Positions 1 to 5,574 of a stretch of 5,976 nucleotides of DNA are shown here, one piece after another. Within the stretch, counting starts at the first letter, position 1. Every line of letters begins with the position of its first letter. The position numbers and the translations under genes are program-made. The stretch is from Finegoldia magna (lineage in GTDB: Bacteria > Bacillota > Clostridia > Tissierellales > Peptoniphilaceae): contig NZ_JAGYZD010000100.1 in assembly GCF_018371055.1 (NCBI RefSeq), positions 1 through 5,976 of the forward strand, read 5' to 3'. The notes beneath the pieces are model-generated. The model searched no databases. It saw only the letters and a list, made by a program, of their open reading frames with translations, and was not told where the DNA came from.

Positions 1-204
1 ATTTTTGTACAACTTGACAACACGATTGAAGGTTTAGTACAATTTCAATCTATGATAGATGATTATTATGTATTTGACGATAAAAACTACACGGTTTATG
101 GAGAAAGAACTAAAAAATCGTATCATATTGGGCAAAAAGTTAGAGTTAAAGTTATAAATAGTGACAAAGATAAACGTCAAATAGATTTTGAATTTGTAAA
201 TTAG
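1..204 (+). CDS. rnr: Ribonuclease R, C-terminal S1 domain (5'-truncated by window edge)
   Basis: The first 67 codons, open from base 1 to a TAG at 202-204, encode the end of RNase R, the processive 3'-5' exoribonuclease that degrades structured RNA and defective mRNA. The visible part is the C-terminal S1 RNA-binding domain. It shows the family pattern of a beta strand leading into NTIEGLV, then DDYYVFDDKNY, GERTKKSYHIGQKVRVKV and the closing strand RQIDFEFV. The catalytic RNB domain lies upstream of the window. The protein stops one residue after that last S1 strand, so it lacks the lysine-rich tail present on E. coli RNase R. smpB starts 12 nt downstream, the same rnr-smpB pairing found in Bacillus, where the two proteins act in trans-translation. 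The family call is secure; VacB is an older name for the same enzyme. Confidence 0.93.
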   Translation: MFVQLDNTIEGLVQFQSMIDDYYVFDDKNYTVYGERTKKSYHIGQKVRVKVINSDKDKRQIDFEFVN

Positions 205-216
205 AAAAGGAATACA

Positions 217-666
217 ATGAGTGAAATAAAATTATTAGCAAACAATAAGAAAGCACGTCACGAATATTTTATCGAAGATGTGTACGAATGTGGAATTGAA
301 CTGAAAGGAACTGAAGTAAAATCTATCAAAAAAGGGAAAGTTTCCATTAAGGAAAGTTACTGTATGATAGAAAACTCGGAAGTTTTTGTTTATTCTATGA
401 ATGTAAGTCCATACACAGAAGGAAATATTTTTAACGTGGATAGTTTAAGAAAAAGAAAACTTTTAATGCATAAATCTGAAATCAGAAAATTAATCGGAAA
501 AACAAAAGAACAAGGTTATACTTTGATACCTCTAAGAGTTTATGAAAAAAATGGACTTGTAAAAGTAGAAATAGCTCTTGCAAAAGGTAAGAATCTATAC
601 GATAAGAGAGAAACTTTGAAAAAACGTGACGATTTGAGAAATATGCAAAGAGCAATGAGAAGATAA
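217..666 (+). CDS. smpB: SsrA(tmRNA)-binding protein SmpB
   Basis: SmpB binds the tRNA-like part of tmRNA and brings it to ribosomes stalled on mRNA without a stop codon. At 149 residues it has the normal family length. Visible signatures are the N-terminal [14 protein letters not shown] (residues 6-19), the core GTEVKS (31-36) followed by a basic turn, the [12 protein letters not shown] segment that starts the second half of the barrel, and the tail [16 protein letters not shown] (124-139) ending in RAMRR. This tail enters the empty mRNA channel in the family. AAAAGG at 205-210, six bases before the ATG, supports the start. The gene sits between rnr and rqcH with gaps of 12 and 9 nt, so co-transcription is very likely. 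No tmRNA gene follows directly, unlike in many bacteria. Nothing is missing from the protein. Confidence 0.97.
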   Translation: MSEIKLLANNKKARHEYFIEDVYECGIELKGTEVKSIKKGKVSIKESYCMIENSEVFVYSMNVSPYTEGNIFNVDSLRKRKLLMHKSEIRKLIGKTKEQGYTLIPLRVYEKNGLVKVEIALAKGKNLYDKRETLKKRDDLRNMQRAMRR

Positions 667-675
667 GGAGTAATA

Positions 676-2412
676 ATGAGCTTTGACGGAATTGTAACAA
701 AAGCGATAGTTGATGATATAAAAGCAAAATTAATTAACGGGAAAATCAGCAAGGTTAATCAACCCGATAAAAACGAATTGGATTTAATTATCTATAATAA
801 CAAACAAAATTATAAACTTCTTATTTCTGCATCCTCATCTTTACCGAGGATGCATTTTACAAATGAAAATAAGAAAAACCCAATTGAAGCGTATAATTTC
901 TGTATGCTGATGCGAAAATACTTACAAGGAGCGGTTATAACTGATATTTATCAAGAATCGATGGATAGAGTTGTTAGTATTGATATCAATAGCAGAGACG
1001 AAATGGGATATGATATGAACTACTCATTAGTTGTAGAACTTATGGGTAAACATTCAAATATAATTTTAATTGAAAAAGAAAGTAAGATGATTGTAGATGC
1101 AATTAAGAGAATTAGCTTCGATACAAAAAGCATCAGACAAATACTTCCAAAAACTAAATATTCATATTTAGAAGATGATAAGATTAATATTCTACGATCG
1201 GATGATCTTCCAACGGATATTGCAGAAGGAACGACTAAACTGCAACAAGTTTTTTATAAAAATTACACAGGGTTTTCTCCAACTATTTCAAGAGAAATAT
1301 GCCTAAGAGCAGATTTGGATTTTAACATAAGACTTGAAGATTTGACTGAAAATGAAAAATTAAGATTTAATCAAGCTTTTATTGAGGTTAGAGAAGCTAT
1401 CAGAAATTGTGATTATGATTTTTCTATAGTCATCGATGAGGATGAAAAATTAAAGGATTTTCATGTAATTAAATTAGAAAAATACGGATATCAAAAGAAA
1501 AACTTTAATGATATTCACGAAATGTTGGATTATTATTATAAAAAACACAGTTCAAACGATTCAATTACACAAAAATCTTCGCACTTGAAGAAAATAGTTT
1601 CAAATAAAATTCAAAGAAATTCAAATAAATTGAGTAATTTAACTGTAGATTTGCAAGAAGCTAAAAAAAGAGATATTTACAAAGTTTATGCTGATTTGAT
1701 AAGTTCAAATATGCATTTGATTCATAAAGGCGTGGATAAAATAACGGTACAGAATTTCTATGATGAAATGAACCCAATTGAGATTCCATTGAATCCAATA
1801 AAATCTGGAAATGAAAACGCACAAAATTACTACAAAAAATTTAGTAAATTAAAAACTAGAGAAAAAATGATTACACAAGAGCTTCCTCTTATAAAACAAG
1901 AAAACGAATATTTACTTCAACTTTTAGAAACTTTGGAGAGAGTGACAGAATATCAAGAACTATCAGAGATTAAGGATGAGATGGTAAAAATAGGTTTGAT
2001 AAAAAAATCTAAGAAAAAAACTGCAAAAGTAAAACCATCAAAGCCAAGACATTTTGTAACAGAAAATAACGTTGATATTTTTGTAGGTAAAAATAATTAC
2101 CAAAATGATAATCTAACTTTGAAACAAGCTAACAAAGAAGATATTTTTGTTCACGTAAAAGATATGCCAGGTTCACATGTCATAATGCGAAACGAAAACT
2201 TGACTGAAGAAGACTACGGTATTGCTTGTTTCTTAGCGGCGTATTTCTCCTCAATGAGTAAAGAAAAATACGTTGAAGTTGATTATACCGAAAAGAAAAA
2301 TGTTAAAAAAGCTAAGGGAGCAAAACCTGGAATGGTGTTTTACAATAATTTCAACACTGTTAATGTCGATATGAGTTCTTATGATATTGACAAAATCAAA
2401 GAAATTGTTTAA
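676..2412 (+). CDS. rqcH: Ribosome quality control protein RqcH (NFACT family, formerly FbpA-like)
   Basis: RqcH is the bacterial relative of Rqc2/NEMF. It binds 50S subunits still carrying peptidyl-tRNA and recruits tRNA-Ala to add C-terminal alanine tails that mark the peptide for degradation. The 578 residues match the family length (about 570). The order is an NFACT-N domain starting MSFDGIVTKAIV, with the essential Asp-Arg pair at D97-R98 (the same numbers as in B. subtilis) and ELMGKHSNIILI at 121-132. A helical coiled-coil middle covers about 285-450, including NAQNYYKKF at 381-389. A lysine-rich linker leads to the NFACT-R domain from about 456, with PGSHV at 498-502. The ribosome binding site AAGGAG (665-670) overlaps the smpB stop and fixes the start. 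Older annotations call this family fibronectin-binding protein. The protein has no tryptophan, and the usual Trp of the NFACT-R DIW-type motif is F491. Confidence 0.95.
   Translation: MSFDGIVTKAIVDDIKAKLINGKISKVNQPDKNELDLIIYNNKQNYKLLISASSSLPRMHFTNENKKNPIEAYNFCMLMRKYLQGAVITDIYQESMDRVVSIDINSRDEMGYDMNYSLVVELMGKHSNIILIEKESKMIVDAIKRISFDTKSIRQILPKTKYSYLEDDKINILRSDDLPTDIAEGTTKLQQVFYKNYTGFSPTISREICLRADLDFNIRLEDLTENEKLRFNQAFIEVREAIRNCDYDFSIVIDEDEKLKDFHVIKLEKYGYQKKNFNDIHEMLDYYYKKHSSNDSITQKSSHLKKIVSNKIQRNSNKLSNLTVDLQEAKKRDIYKVYADLISSNMHLIHKGVDKITVQNFYDEMNPIEIPLNPIKSGNENAQNYYKKFSKLKTREKMITQELPLIKQENEYLLQLLETLERVTEYQELSEIKDEMVKIGLIKKSKKKTAKVKPSKPRHFVTENNVDIFVGKNNYQNDNLTLKQANKEDIFVHVKDMPGSHVIMRNENLTEEDYGIACFLAAYFSSMSKEKYVEVDYTEKKNVKKAKGAKPGMVFYNNFNTVNVDMSSYDIDKIKEIV
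828..858 (+). other. Perfect 9-bp hairpin plus TTTT inside rqcH (terminator-like)
   Basis: TGCATCCTC (828-836) and GAGGATGCA (846-854) are exact reverse complements separated by a 9-nt loop, and TTTT follows at 855-858. Five of the nine pairs are G-C, high for this AT-rich gene. The element covers RqcH codons about 51-61. In transcript form it looks like a short intrinsic terminator or a stable stem about 150 nt into rqcH and 160 nt past smpB. The inverted repeat is certain. A role as attenuator, RNA processing block or smpB 3'-end stabiliser is inference, and the U-run is short. Confidence 0.35.
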
Positions 2413-2428
2413 AAATTGTAATAAATTA

Positions 2429-2457
2429 TTGTGAATTCTTGAATATTAATATACACT
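2429..2457 (+). promoter_or_regulatory. Weak candidate sigma-A-type promoter upstream of yicC
   Basis: TTGTGA (2429-2434) and TACACT (2452-2457) each match the -35 and -10 consensus at four of six bases and are separated by the ideal 17 nt. A start near 2464 would leave a leader of under 20 nt, running straight into the ribosome binding site. The 69-nt gap that holds it (2413-2481) is the only sizeable intergenic gap in the window. It has no G-C stem with a T-run, so read-through from rqcH is also possible. In such AT-rich DNA a 4+4 match can occur by chance. Confidence 0.3.
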
Positions 2458-2466
2458 AACAATATC

Positions 2467-2474
2467 AGAGGAGG
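2467..2474 (+). promoter_or_regulatory. Strong Shine-Dalgarno site of yicC
   Basis: AGAGGAGG lies seven bases before the ATG at 2482. It is the best ribosome binding site in the window. It fixes the yicC start and implies that yicC is translated independently of rqcH, which ends 69 nt upstream. Confidence 0.85.
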
Positions 2475-2481
2475 CGATAGA

Positions 2482-3357
2482 ATGAAGTCTATGACAGGAT
2501 TTGGATCTTCTAGTTTGGAATTGGAAGATTGCAGCATAGATATTGAAATCAAATCTGTTAATAATAGGTATTTGGATTTCAATTTTTCAATGCCCAGTTA
2601 TTTGAATTTTATGTTGGAAGATATGAAATCATTAATCAAAAATAAGTTAAAACGTGGTAGAGTCGAAGTTTATATCAAAATCAAAAAATATCAACTATCA
2701 GTCGACAGTGTGGATATTAACTATGAATTAGCTCAAAAAATCAAGGAAAAACTTGATTCATTAAATCAAAAGTTAGATATGAAATCGGATATTAGTGTAA
2801 GAGATTTAGTAAAATATGATGATGTAATGACATTTACTTACAAAGATTTGGACAATGAATTTTTGCACGATAATATTCTAAAAGTTTTAGATGAAGCTGT
2901 GAATAAAATTTATTCAATGAGATCTATTGAAGGCGATAATTTGAGAGAAGATTTATCGACTAATTTATCAAAAATAGAAGATCAAATATATAAAATATCA
3001 AGTTTAACTGAAAATAGTGTAAAAGAATACAGAGAAAATTTGTTTAATAAAATATCTGAATTGTTAGATGAAGAAAAAATTGATAAGGATAGAATGTACT
3101 TGGAAGTTGCTTTAATGGCTGATAAAGCTGACATTAACGAAGAATTAAAGAGATTTGATTCACATATAGTTCAATTTAAATCTACAATGGATATTAAAGA
3201 TTGCATCGGACGTAAATTGGATTTTATAATTCAAGAAATGAATCGCGAAATTAATACAATTTCTTCAAAATCGAATGATGAATCTATTTCAGTTTGTGTT
3301 ATTGAAGTTAAAAGTTTGATTGAAAAATTAAGAGAACAAGTACAAAATATTGAATAG
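2482..3357 (+). CDS. yicC: YicC/YloC family endoribonuclease-type protein
   Basis: This is a full-length YicC/YloC family member (291 residues; relatives are about 290). It starts MKSMTGFG (1-8), the family hallmark. The N-terminal domain continues with EIKSVNNRYLD (22-32) and KRGRVEV (57-63). The C-terminal DUF1732 region contains EELKRFDSHI (about 220-229) and GRKLDFIIQEMNREINTISSK (243-263), then a final helix. The middle is helical and highly charged. Work on the E. coli and B. subtilis members indicates a metal-dependent endoribonuclease and a role in small RNA decay; that function is carried over here by family membership. Together with RNase R upstream, it gives this window two RNA-degrading proteins. 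It is followed directly by remA, the order seen across Firmicutes. Its stop codon lies at the end of the first copy of a 14-bp tandem repeat. Confidence 0.92.
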   Translation: MKSMTGFGSSSLELEDCSIDIEIKSVNNRYLDFNFSMPSYLNFMLEDMKSLIKNKLKRGRVEVYIKIKKYQLSVDSVDINYELAQKIKEKLDSLNQKLDMKSDISVRDLVKYDDVMTFTYKDLDNEFLHDNILKVLDEAVNKIYSMRSIEGDNLREDLSTNLSKIEDQIYKISSLTENSVKEYRENLFNKISELLDEEKIDKDRMYLEVALMADKADINEELKRFDSHIVQFKSTMDIKDCIGRKLDFIIQEMNREINTISSKSNDESISVCVIEVKSLIEKLREQVQNIE

Positions 3358-3371
3358 AAAATATTGAATAG
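3344..3371 (+). repeat. Perfect 14-bp tandem duplication spanning the yicC stop
   Basis: The unit AAAATATTGAATAG occurs twice head to tail, at 3344-3357 and 3358-3371, without mismatch. The first copy encodes the last residues of YicC plus its TAG stop. The second lies in the yicC-remA gap and ends inside the AGAGGG ribosome binding site of remA. With one copy only, the yicC TAG would overlap that site directly, as the smpB stop overlaps the rqcH site. The simplest reading is a recent slippage duplication. Confidence 0.9.
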
Positions 3372-3378
3372 AGGGAAA

Positions 3379-3630
3379 ATGGAAAGTTTAGGTATAGGTT
3401 TTTCAAATTTAGTTAATAGCAACAGAATTATTGCAATTGTTAGTCCTGAAACAAATCCAATTAAAAGAATTGTTCAAAAAGCAAAAGAAGATAATAGTCT
3501 CATAGACGTTACTTTTGGAAGAAAAACCAGGAGTGTAATAATTATGGATTCAAGTCATGTTGTGTTGAGTTGTCTTCAACCAGAGACTTTACAAATGAGA
3601 TTAGATAAATCAAATAATAAGGAAGATTAA
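3379..3630 (+). CDS. remA: RemA/DUF370 family DNA-binding regulator
   Basis: RemA is a small DNA-binding protein that forms rings and, in Bacillus subtilis, activates extracellular matrix and osmoprotection genes. This copy is 83 residues, against 89 in B. subtilis. It shows the family pattern [20 protein letters not shown] (5-24), PIKR (27-30), [24 protein letters not shown] and LQPET. The arginines used for DNA contact in B. subtilis (R18, R50, R51) align with R16, R48 and K49, so the binding surface is kept with one Arg-to-Lys change. I chose the ATG at 3379: the residues after it align with the family start, and AGAGGG (3370-3375) precedes it, though at a tight 3-nt spacing. An in-frame TTG at 3364 lies in the second repeat copy and has no ribosome binding site. 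The target genes here are unknown; the family is also found in bacteria not known for this matrix. Confidence 0.92.
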   Translation: MESLGIGFSNLVNSNRIIAIVSPETNPIKRIVQKAKEDNSLIDVTFGRKTRSVIIMDSSHVVLSCLQPETLQMRLDKSNNKED

Positions 3631-3631
3631 A

Positions 3632-4219
3632 ATGAGAGACGGATTTTTATTAGTTGTTTCTGGCCCATCGGGAGTTGGTAAAGGAACTGTTTGTGAAAAA
3701 TTAATATCACAAAAAAATGATATTGTATATTCTGTATCCGCTACAACAAGGAAGAAGAGGCCTTACGAAGTAGACGGAGAAAATTATTATTTTTTGGGTT
3801 TAGATGAGTTTAAGAAGAAAATCGAACAAGGAGATTTCATTGAATATGCTAATGTGCATAATAACTATTATGGAACTCCAAAATCATTTGTTTTTGATCA
3901 AATAAATAAAGGAGAAATAGTTATTCTGGAAATTGATGTTCAAGGAGCATTAAAAGTAAAAGAAAACTATCCTGAAGCTGTTTTTGTATTCATTCTTCCA
4001 CCGGATTTGATTGAACTTAGGAGAAGAATTGAAGGTAGAAATACAGAAGATGAAGAAACAATTAATATTAGAATGCAAAACGCCAAGAAAGAATTGAGTT
4101 TTATTGATGAATATGATTATGCAGTCATCAATGAAGATGTTGACGAAACTGTAAAAAATATTGAAACTATAATTGATGCAGAAAAATTTAGAGTTGTAAA
4201 AGGAGAAAAATATGATTAA
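3632..4219 (+). CDS. gmk: Guanylate kinase
   Basis: Gmk phosphorylates GMP to GDP with ATP in the cytoplasm and is essential for GTP and dGTP supply. The 195 residues are of normal length. The P-loop is GPSGVGKGT (11-19). The GMP-binding segment SATTRKKRPYEVDGENYYF covers 36-54, with R40 and R43 in the phosphate-binding positions. FIEYANVHNNYYGTPK (69-84) and LEIDVQGA (99-106) complete the GMP-binding and core parts, and the lid region RRRIEGRNTEDEE (130-142) carries the arginines that close over ATP. The ribosome binding site AAGGAAG (3619-3625) lies inside the end of remA, and the ATG follows the remA stop by one base. The stop overlaps the rpoZ start by 8 nt. In Firmicutes this enzyme is a known (p)ppGpp target; whether this copy is inhibited cannot be read from the sequence. 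Confidence 0.97.
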   Translation: MRDGFLLVVSGPSGVGKGTVCEKLISQKNDIVYSVSATTRKKRPYEVDGENYYFLGLDEFKKKIEQGDFIEYANVHNNYYGTPKSFVFDQINKGEIVILEIDVQGALKVKENYPEAVFVFILPPDLIELRRRIEGRNTEDEETINIRMQNAKKELSFIDEYDYAVINEDVDETVKNIETIIDAEKFRVVKGEKYD

Positions 4220-4409
4220 TCCATCATTTAAAAAATTATCAGAAATAAACAATAGTAGATATGCACTTTGTGTAATGGTAAGTAAAAGAGCAAGAATGTT
4301 AATAGATGGCAAAGACACAAAACTAAAGAAAGCAAAAGCTCAACCAGTTACTACAGCTTTAGAAGAAGTTATGGAAAAAAAGGTTTGGGAAAACAAATCA
4401 AATGAGTAA
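4212..4409 (+). CDS. rpoZ: DNA-directed RNA polymerase omega subunit
   Basis: Omega is the small subunit that wraps the end of beta-prime and assists RNA polymerase assembly. The 65-residue length fits Firmicutes forms (B. subtilis is close to 67) and is shorter than the E. coli protein. The signature is NNSRYALCVMVSKRARMLIDG (13-33), followed by the QPVTTALEEV helix (44-53). The N-terminus MINPSFKKL lacks the MARVT-type start that forms part of a ppGpp site in proteobacteria, as expected for this group. AAGGAG (4200-4205) lies six bases before the ATG, inside gmk. The start overlaps the gmk stop by 8 nt, and the stop overlaps the coaBC start by 8 nt, so the three genes are probably translated in a coupled manner. 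Confidence 0.94.
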   Translation: MINPSFKKLSEINNSRYALCVMVSKRARMLIDGKDTKLKKAKAQPVTTALEEVMEKKVWENKSNE

Positions 4410-5568
4410 AAATATTCTTTTAGGTGTTACTGGAGGAATTGCTATTTACAAGGTTGTAGATGTTGTAAGTAGACTAAAAAAACTTGACTATAATATCAAA
4501 ATAATTATGACTGATTCAGCTTGTGAATTTGTAAGTCCAATGACTTTTGAAACAATTGGCAAATGCGATGTTAAAAACAAAATGTTTCATAATAATTCAC
4601 ACAAGGTTGTTGAACATATAGAGCTTGCAAAATGGGCGGATTTGTTTTTGATTGCACCTGCTAGTGCAAATACTATGGCTAAAATAAATTATGGTATCGC
4701 AGACGATTTGTTATCATCTACTGCGCTAGCATATACCAAGCCAATAATGTTTTGTGTAAGTATGAATACCAATATGTTGAATAATCCTGCGACACAAAAA
4801 AACATAGAAGATTTGAAACAAAAAAAACACTTAATTGTAGATTCAAATAGTGGAATGCTAGCTTGTAATACAAAAGGAAACGGAAGATTAAAAGAACCTT
4901 GGGAAATTGTTGAAGAAGTTGAAAAATACTTTTGCGAAAAAGATTTACAAGGTAAGAAAATTTTGATTACTGCAGGAGCAACAGTTGAAAGAATTGATCC
5001 TGTACGATATATAACGAATGATTCCAGTGGGAAAATGGGATATTCGATTGCTAAGAAAGCTTTTATGAGAGGAGCCGATGTAACAATTATTTCTGGGAAA
5101 ACAACGGCAGAAAATCCATATGGTATTGAAAACATAAAAGTGGAGTCTGCAATTGAAATGAAAGAAAAAATAGAAAGTTATATTGGCGACTTTGACTGTT
5201 TAATTATGGCGGCAGCTGTAAGTGATTTTAAAGTAAAGAACAGAAAAGATTTAAAAATAAAAAAACAAGATGGCATTAATTCTTTAGAATTAGAAGAAAA
5301 CCCAGATATTTTAAAATCATTAAATAAAAAAGATAATCAAATCTTTATTGGATTTGCCGCAGAAACAAATAATTTATTAGAAAATGCTAAGAAAAAGTTA
5401 GATAAAAAAAATCTAGATTTTATAGTATTAAACGATGTATCAAAAAAAGACATCGGATTTAATTCAGAATATAATAAGGTAACTGTAATCAGTAGAGATA
5501 ATATATTAGAAATTGATAAGGACACAAAGTTAAATATCGCAGATAAGATATTGGATTTGATAAAGTAG
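4402..5568 (+). CDS. coaBC: Bifunctional phosphopantothenoylcysteine decarboxylase / phosphopantothenate-cysteine ligase
   Basis: CoaBC carries out two steps of coenzyme A synthesis: CTP-dependent joining of cysteine to 4'-phosphopantothenate (CoaB), then FMN-dependent decarboxylation to 4'-phosphopantetheine (CoaC). The 388 residues hold both domains. CoaC, about 1-180, has GVTGGIAIYK (8-17), the active-site H72 in VEHIEL, APASANTMAK (85-94), N122 and C155; these match E. coli H75, N125 and C158. CoaB, about 184-388, has DPVRYITNDSSGKMG (199-213, with N206), AAAVSDF (270-276), KIKK (285-288) and GFAAET (317-322). Two CoaC motifs differ from consensus: PAMN reads VSMN (119-122) and ACG reads ACN (154-156), with the catalytic Asn and Cys kept. 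No good ribosome binding site is near the ATG (only GGG at 4387-4389, 12 nt away), so translation probably depends on the overlap with rpoZ. Confidence 0.96.
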   Translation: MSKNILLGVTGGIAIYKVVDVVSRLKKLDYNIKIIMTDSACEFVSPMTFETIGKCDVKNKMFHNNSHKVVEHIELAKWADLFLIAPASANTMAKINYGIADDLLSSTALAYTKPIMFCVSMNTNMLNNPATQKNIEDLKQKKHLIVDSNSGMLACNTKGNGRLKEPWEIVEEVEKYFCEKDLQGKKILITAGATVERIDPVRYITNDSSGKMGYSIAKKAFMRGADVTIISGKTTAENPYGIENIKVESAIEMKEKIESYIGDFDCLIMAAAVSDFKVKNRKDLKIKKQDGINSLELEENPDILKSLNKKDNQIFIGFAAETNNLLENAKKKLDKKNLDFIVLNDVSKKDIGFNSEYNKVTVISRDNILEIDKDTKLNIADKILDLIK

Positions 5569-5574
5569 GTAAAC

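Noticed and set aside
667..675. A tmRNA (ssrA) gene directly after smpB
   Set aside because: Only 9 nt separate smpB and rqcH, and no tRNA-like ends or tag-peptide frame were seen elsewhere in the window. The gene must be outside it.
482..752. Two minus-strand open frames opposite smpB and the start of rqcH
   Set aside because: They are shadows of strongly conserved plus-strand genes. Their proteins are Leu/Ser/Phe-rich, as expected from the reverse of Lys/Glu-rich coding DNA, and resemble no family I know.
1600..1640. Repeated AAATTCAAA-like words in rqcH
   Set aside because: This is low-complexity coding for the Asn/Lys/Ser-rich start of the coiled coil, with imperfect copies and no regular spacing.
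2413..2450. Intrinsic terminator after rqcH
   Set aside because: The only pairings are short AT-only palindromes (for example AATAAATTATT) without a G-C stem followed by a T-run.
3364..3378. TTG at 3364 as the remA start (five extra residues)
   Set aside because: It lies within the second copy of the tandem repeat, has no ribosome binding site, and the extra residues do not match the family N-terminus. The ATG at 3379 fits better.
4652..4669. 6-bp inverted repeat TTGCAC/GTGCAA with a 6-nt loop in coaBC
   Set aside because: It is short, lacks a T-run, and falls in the conserved APASAN coding motif, so chance explains it.
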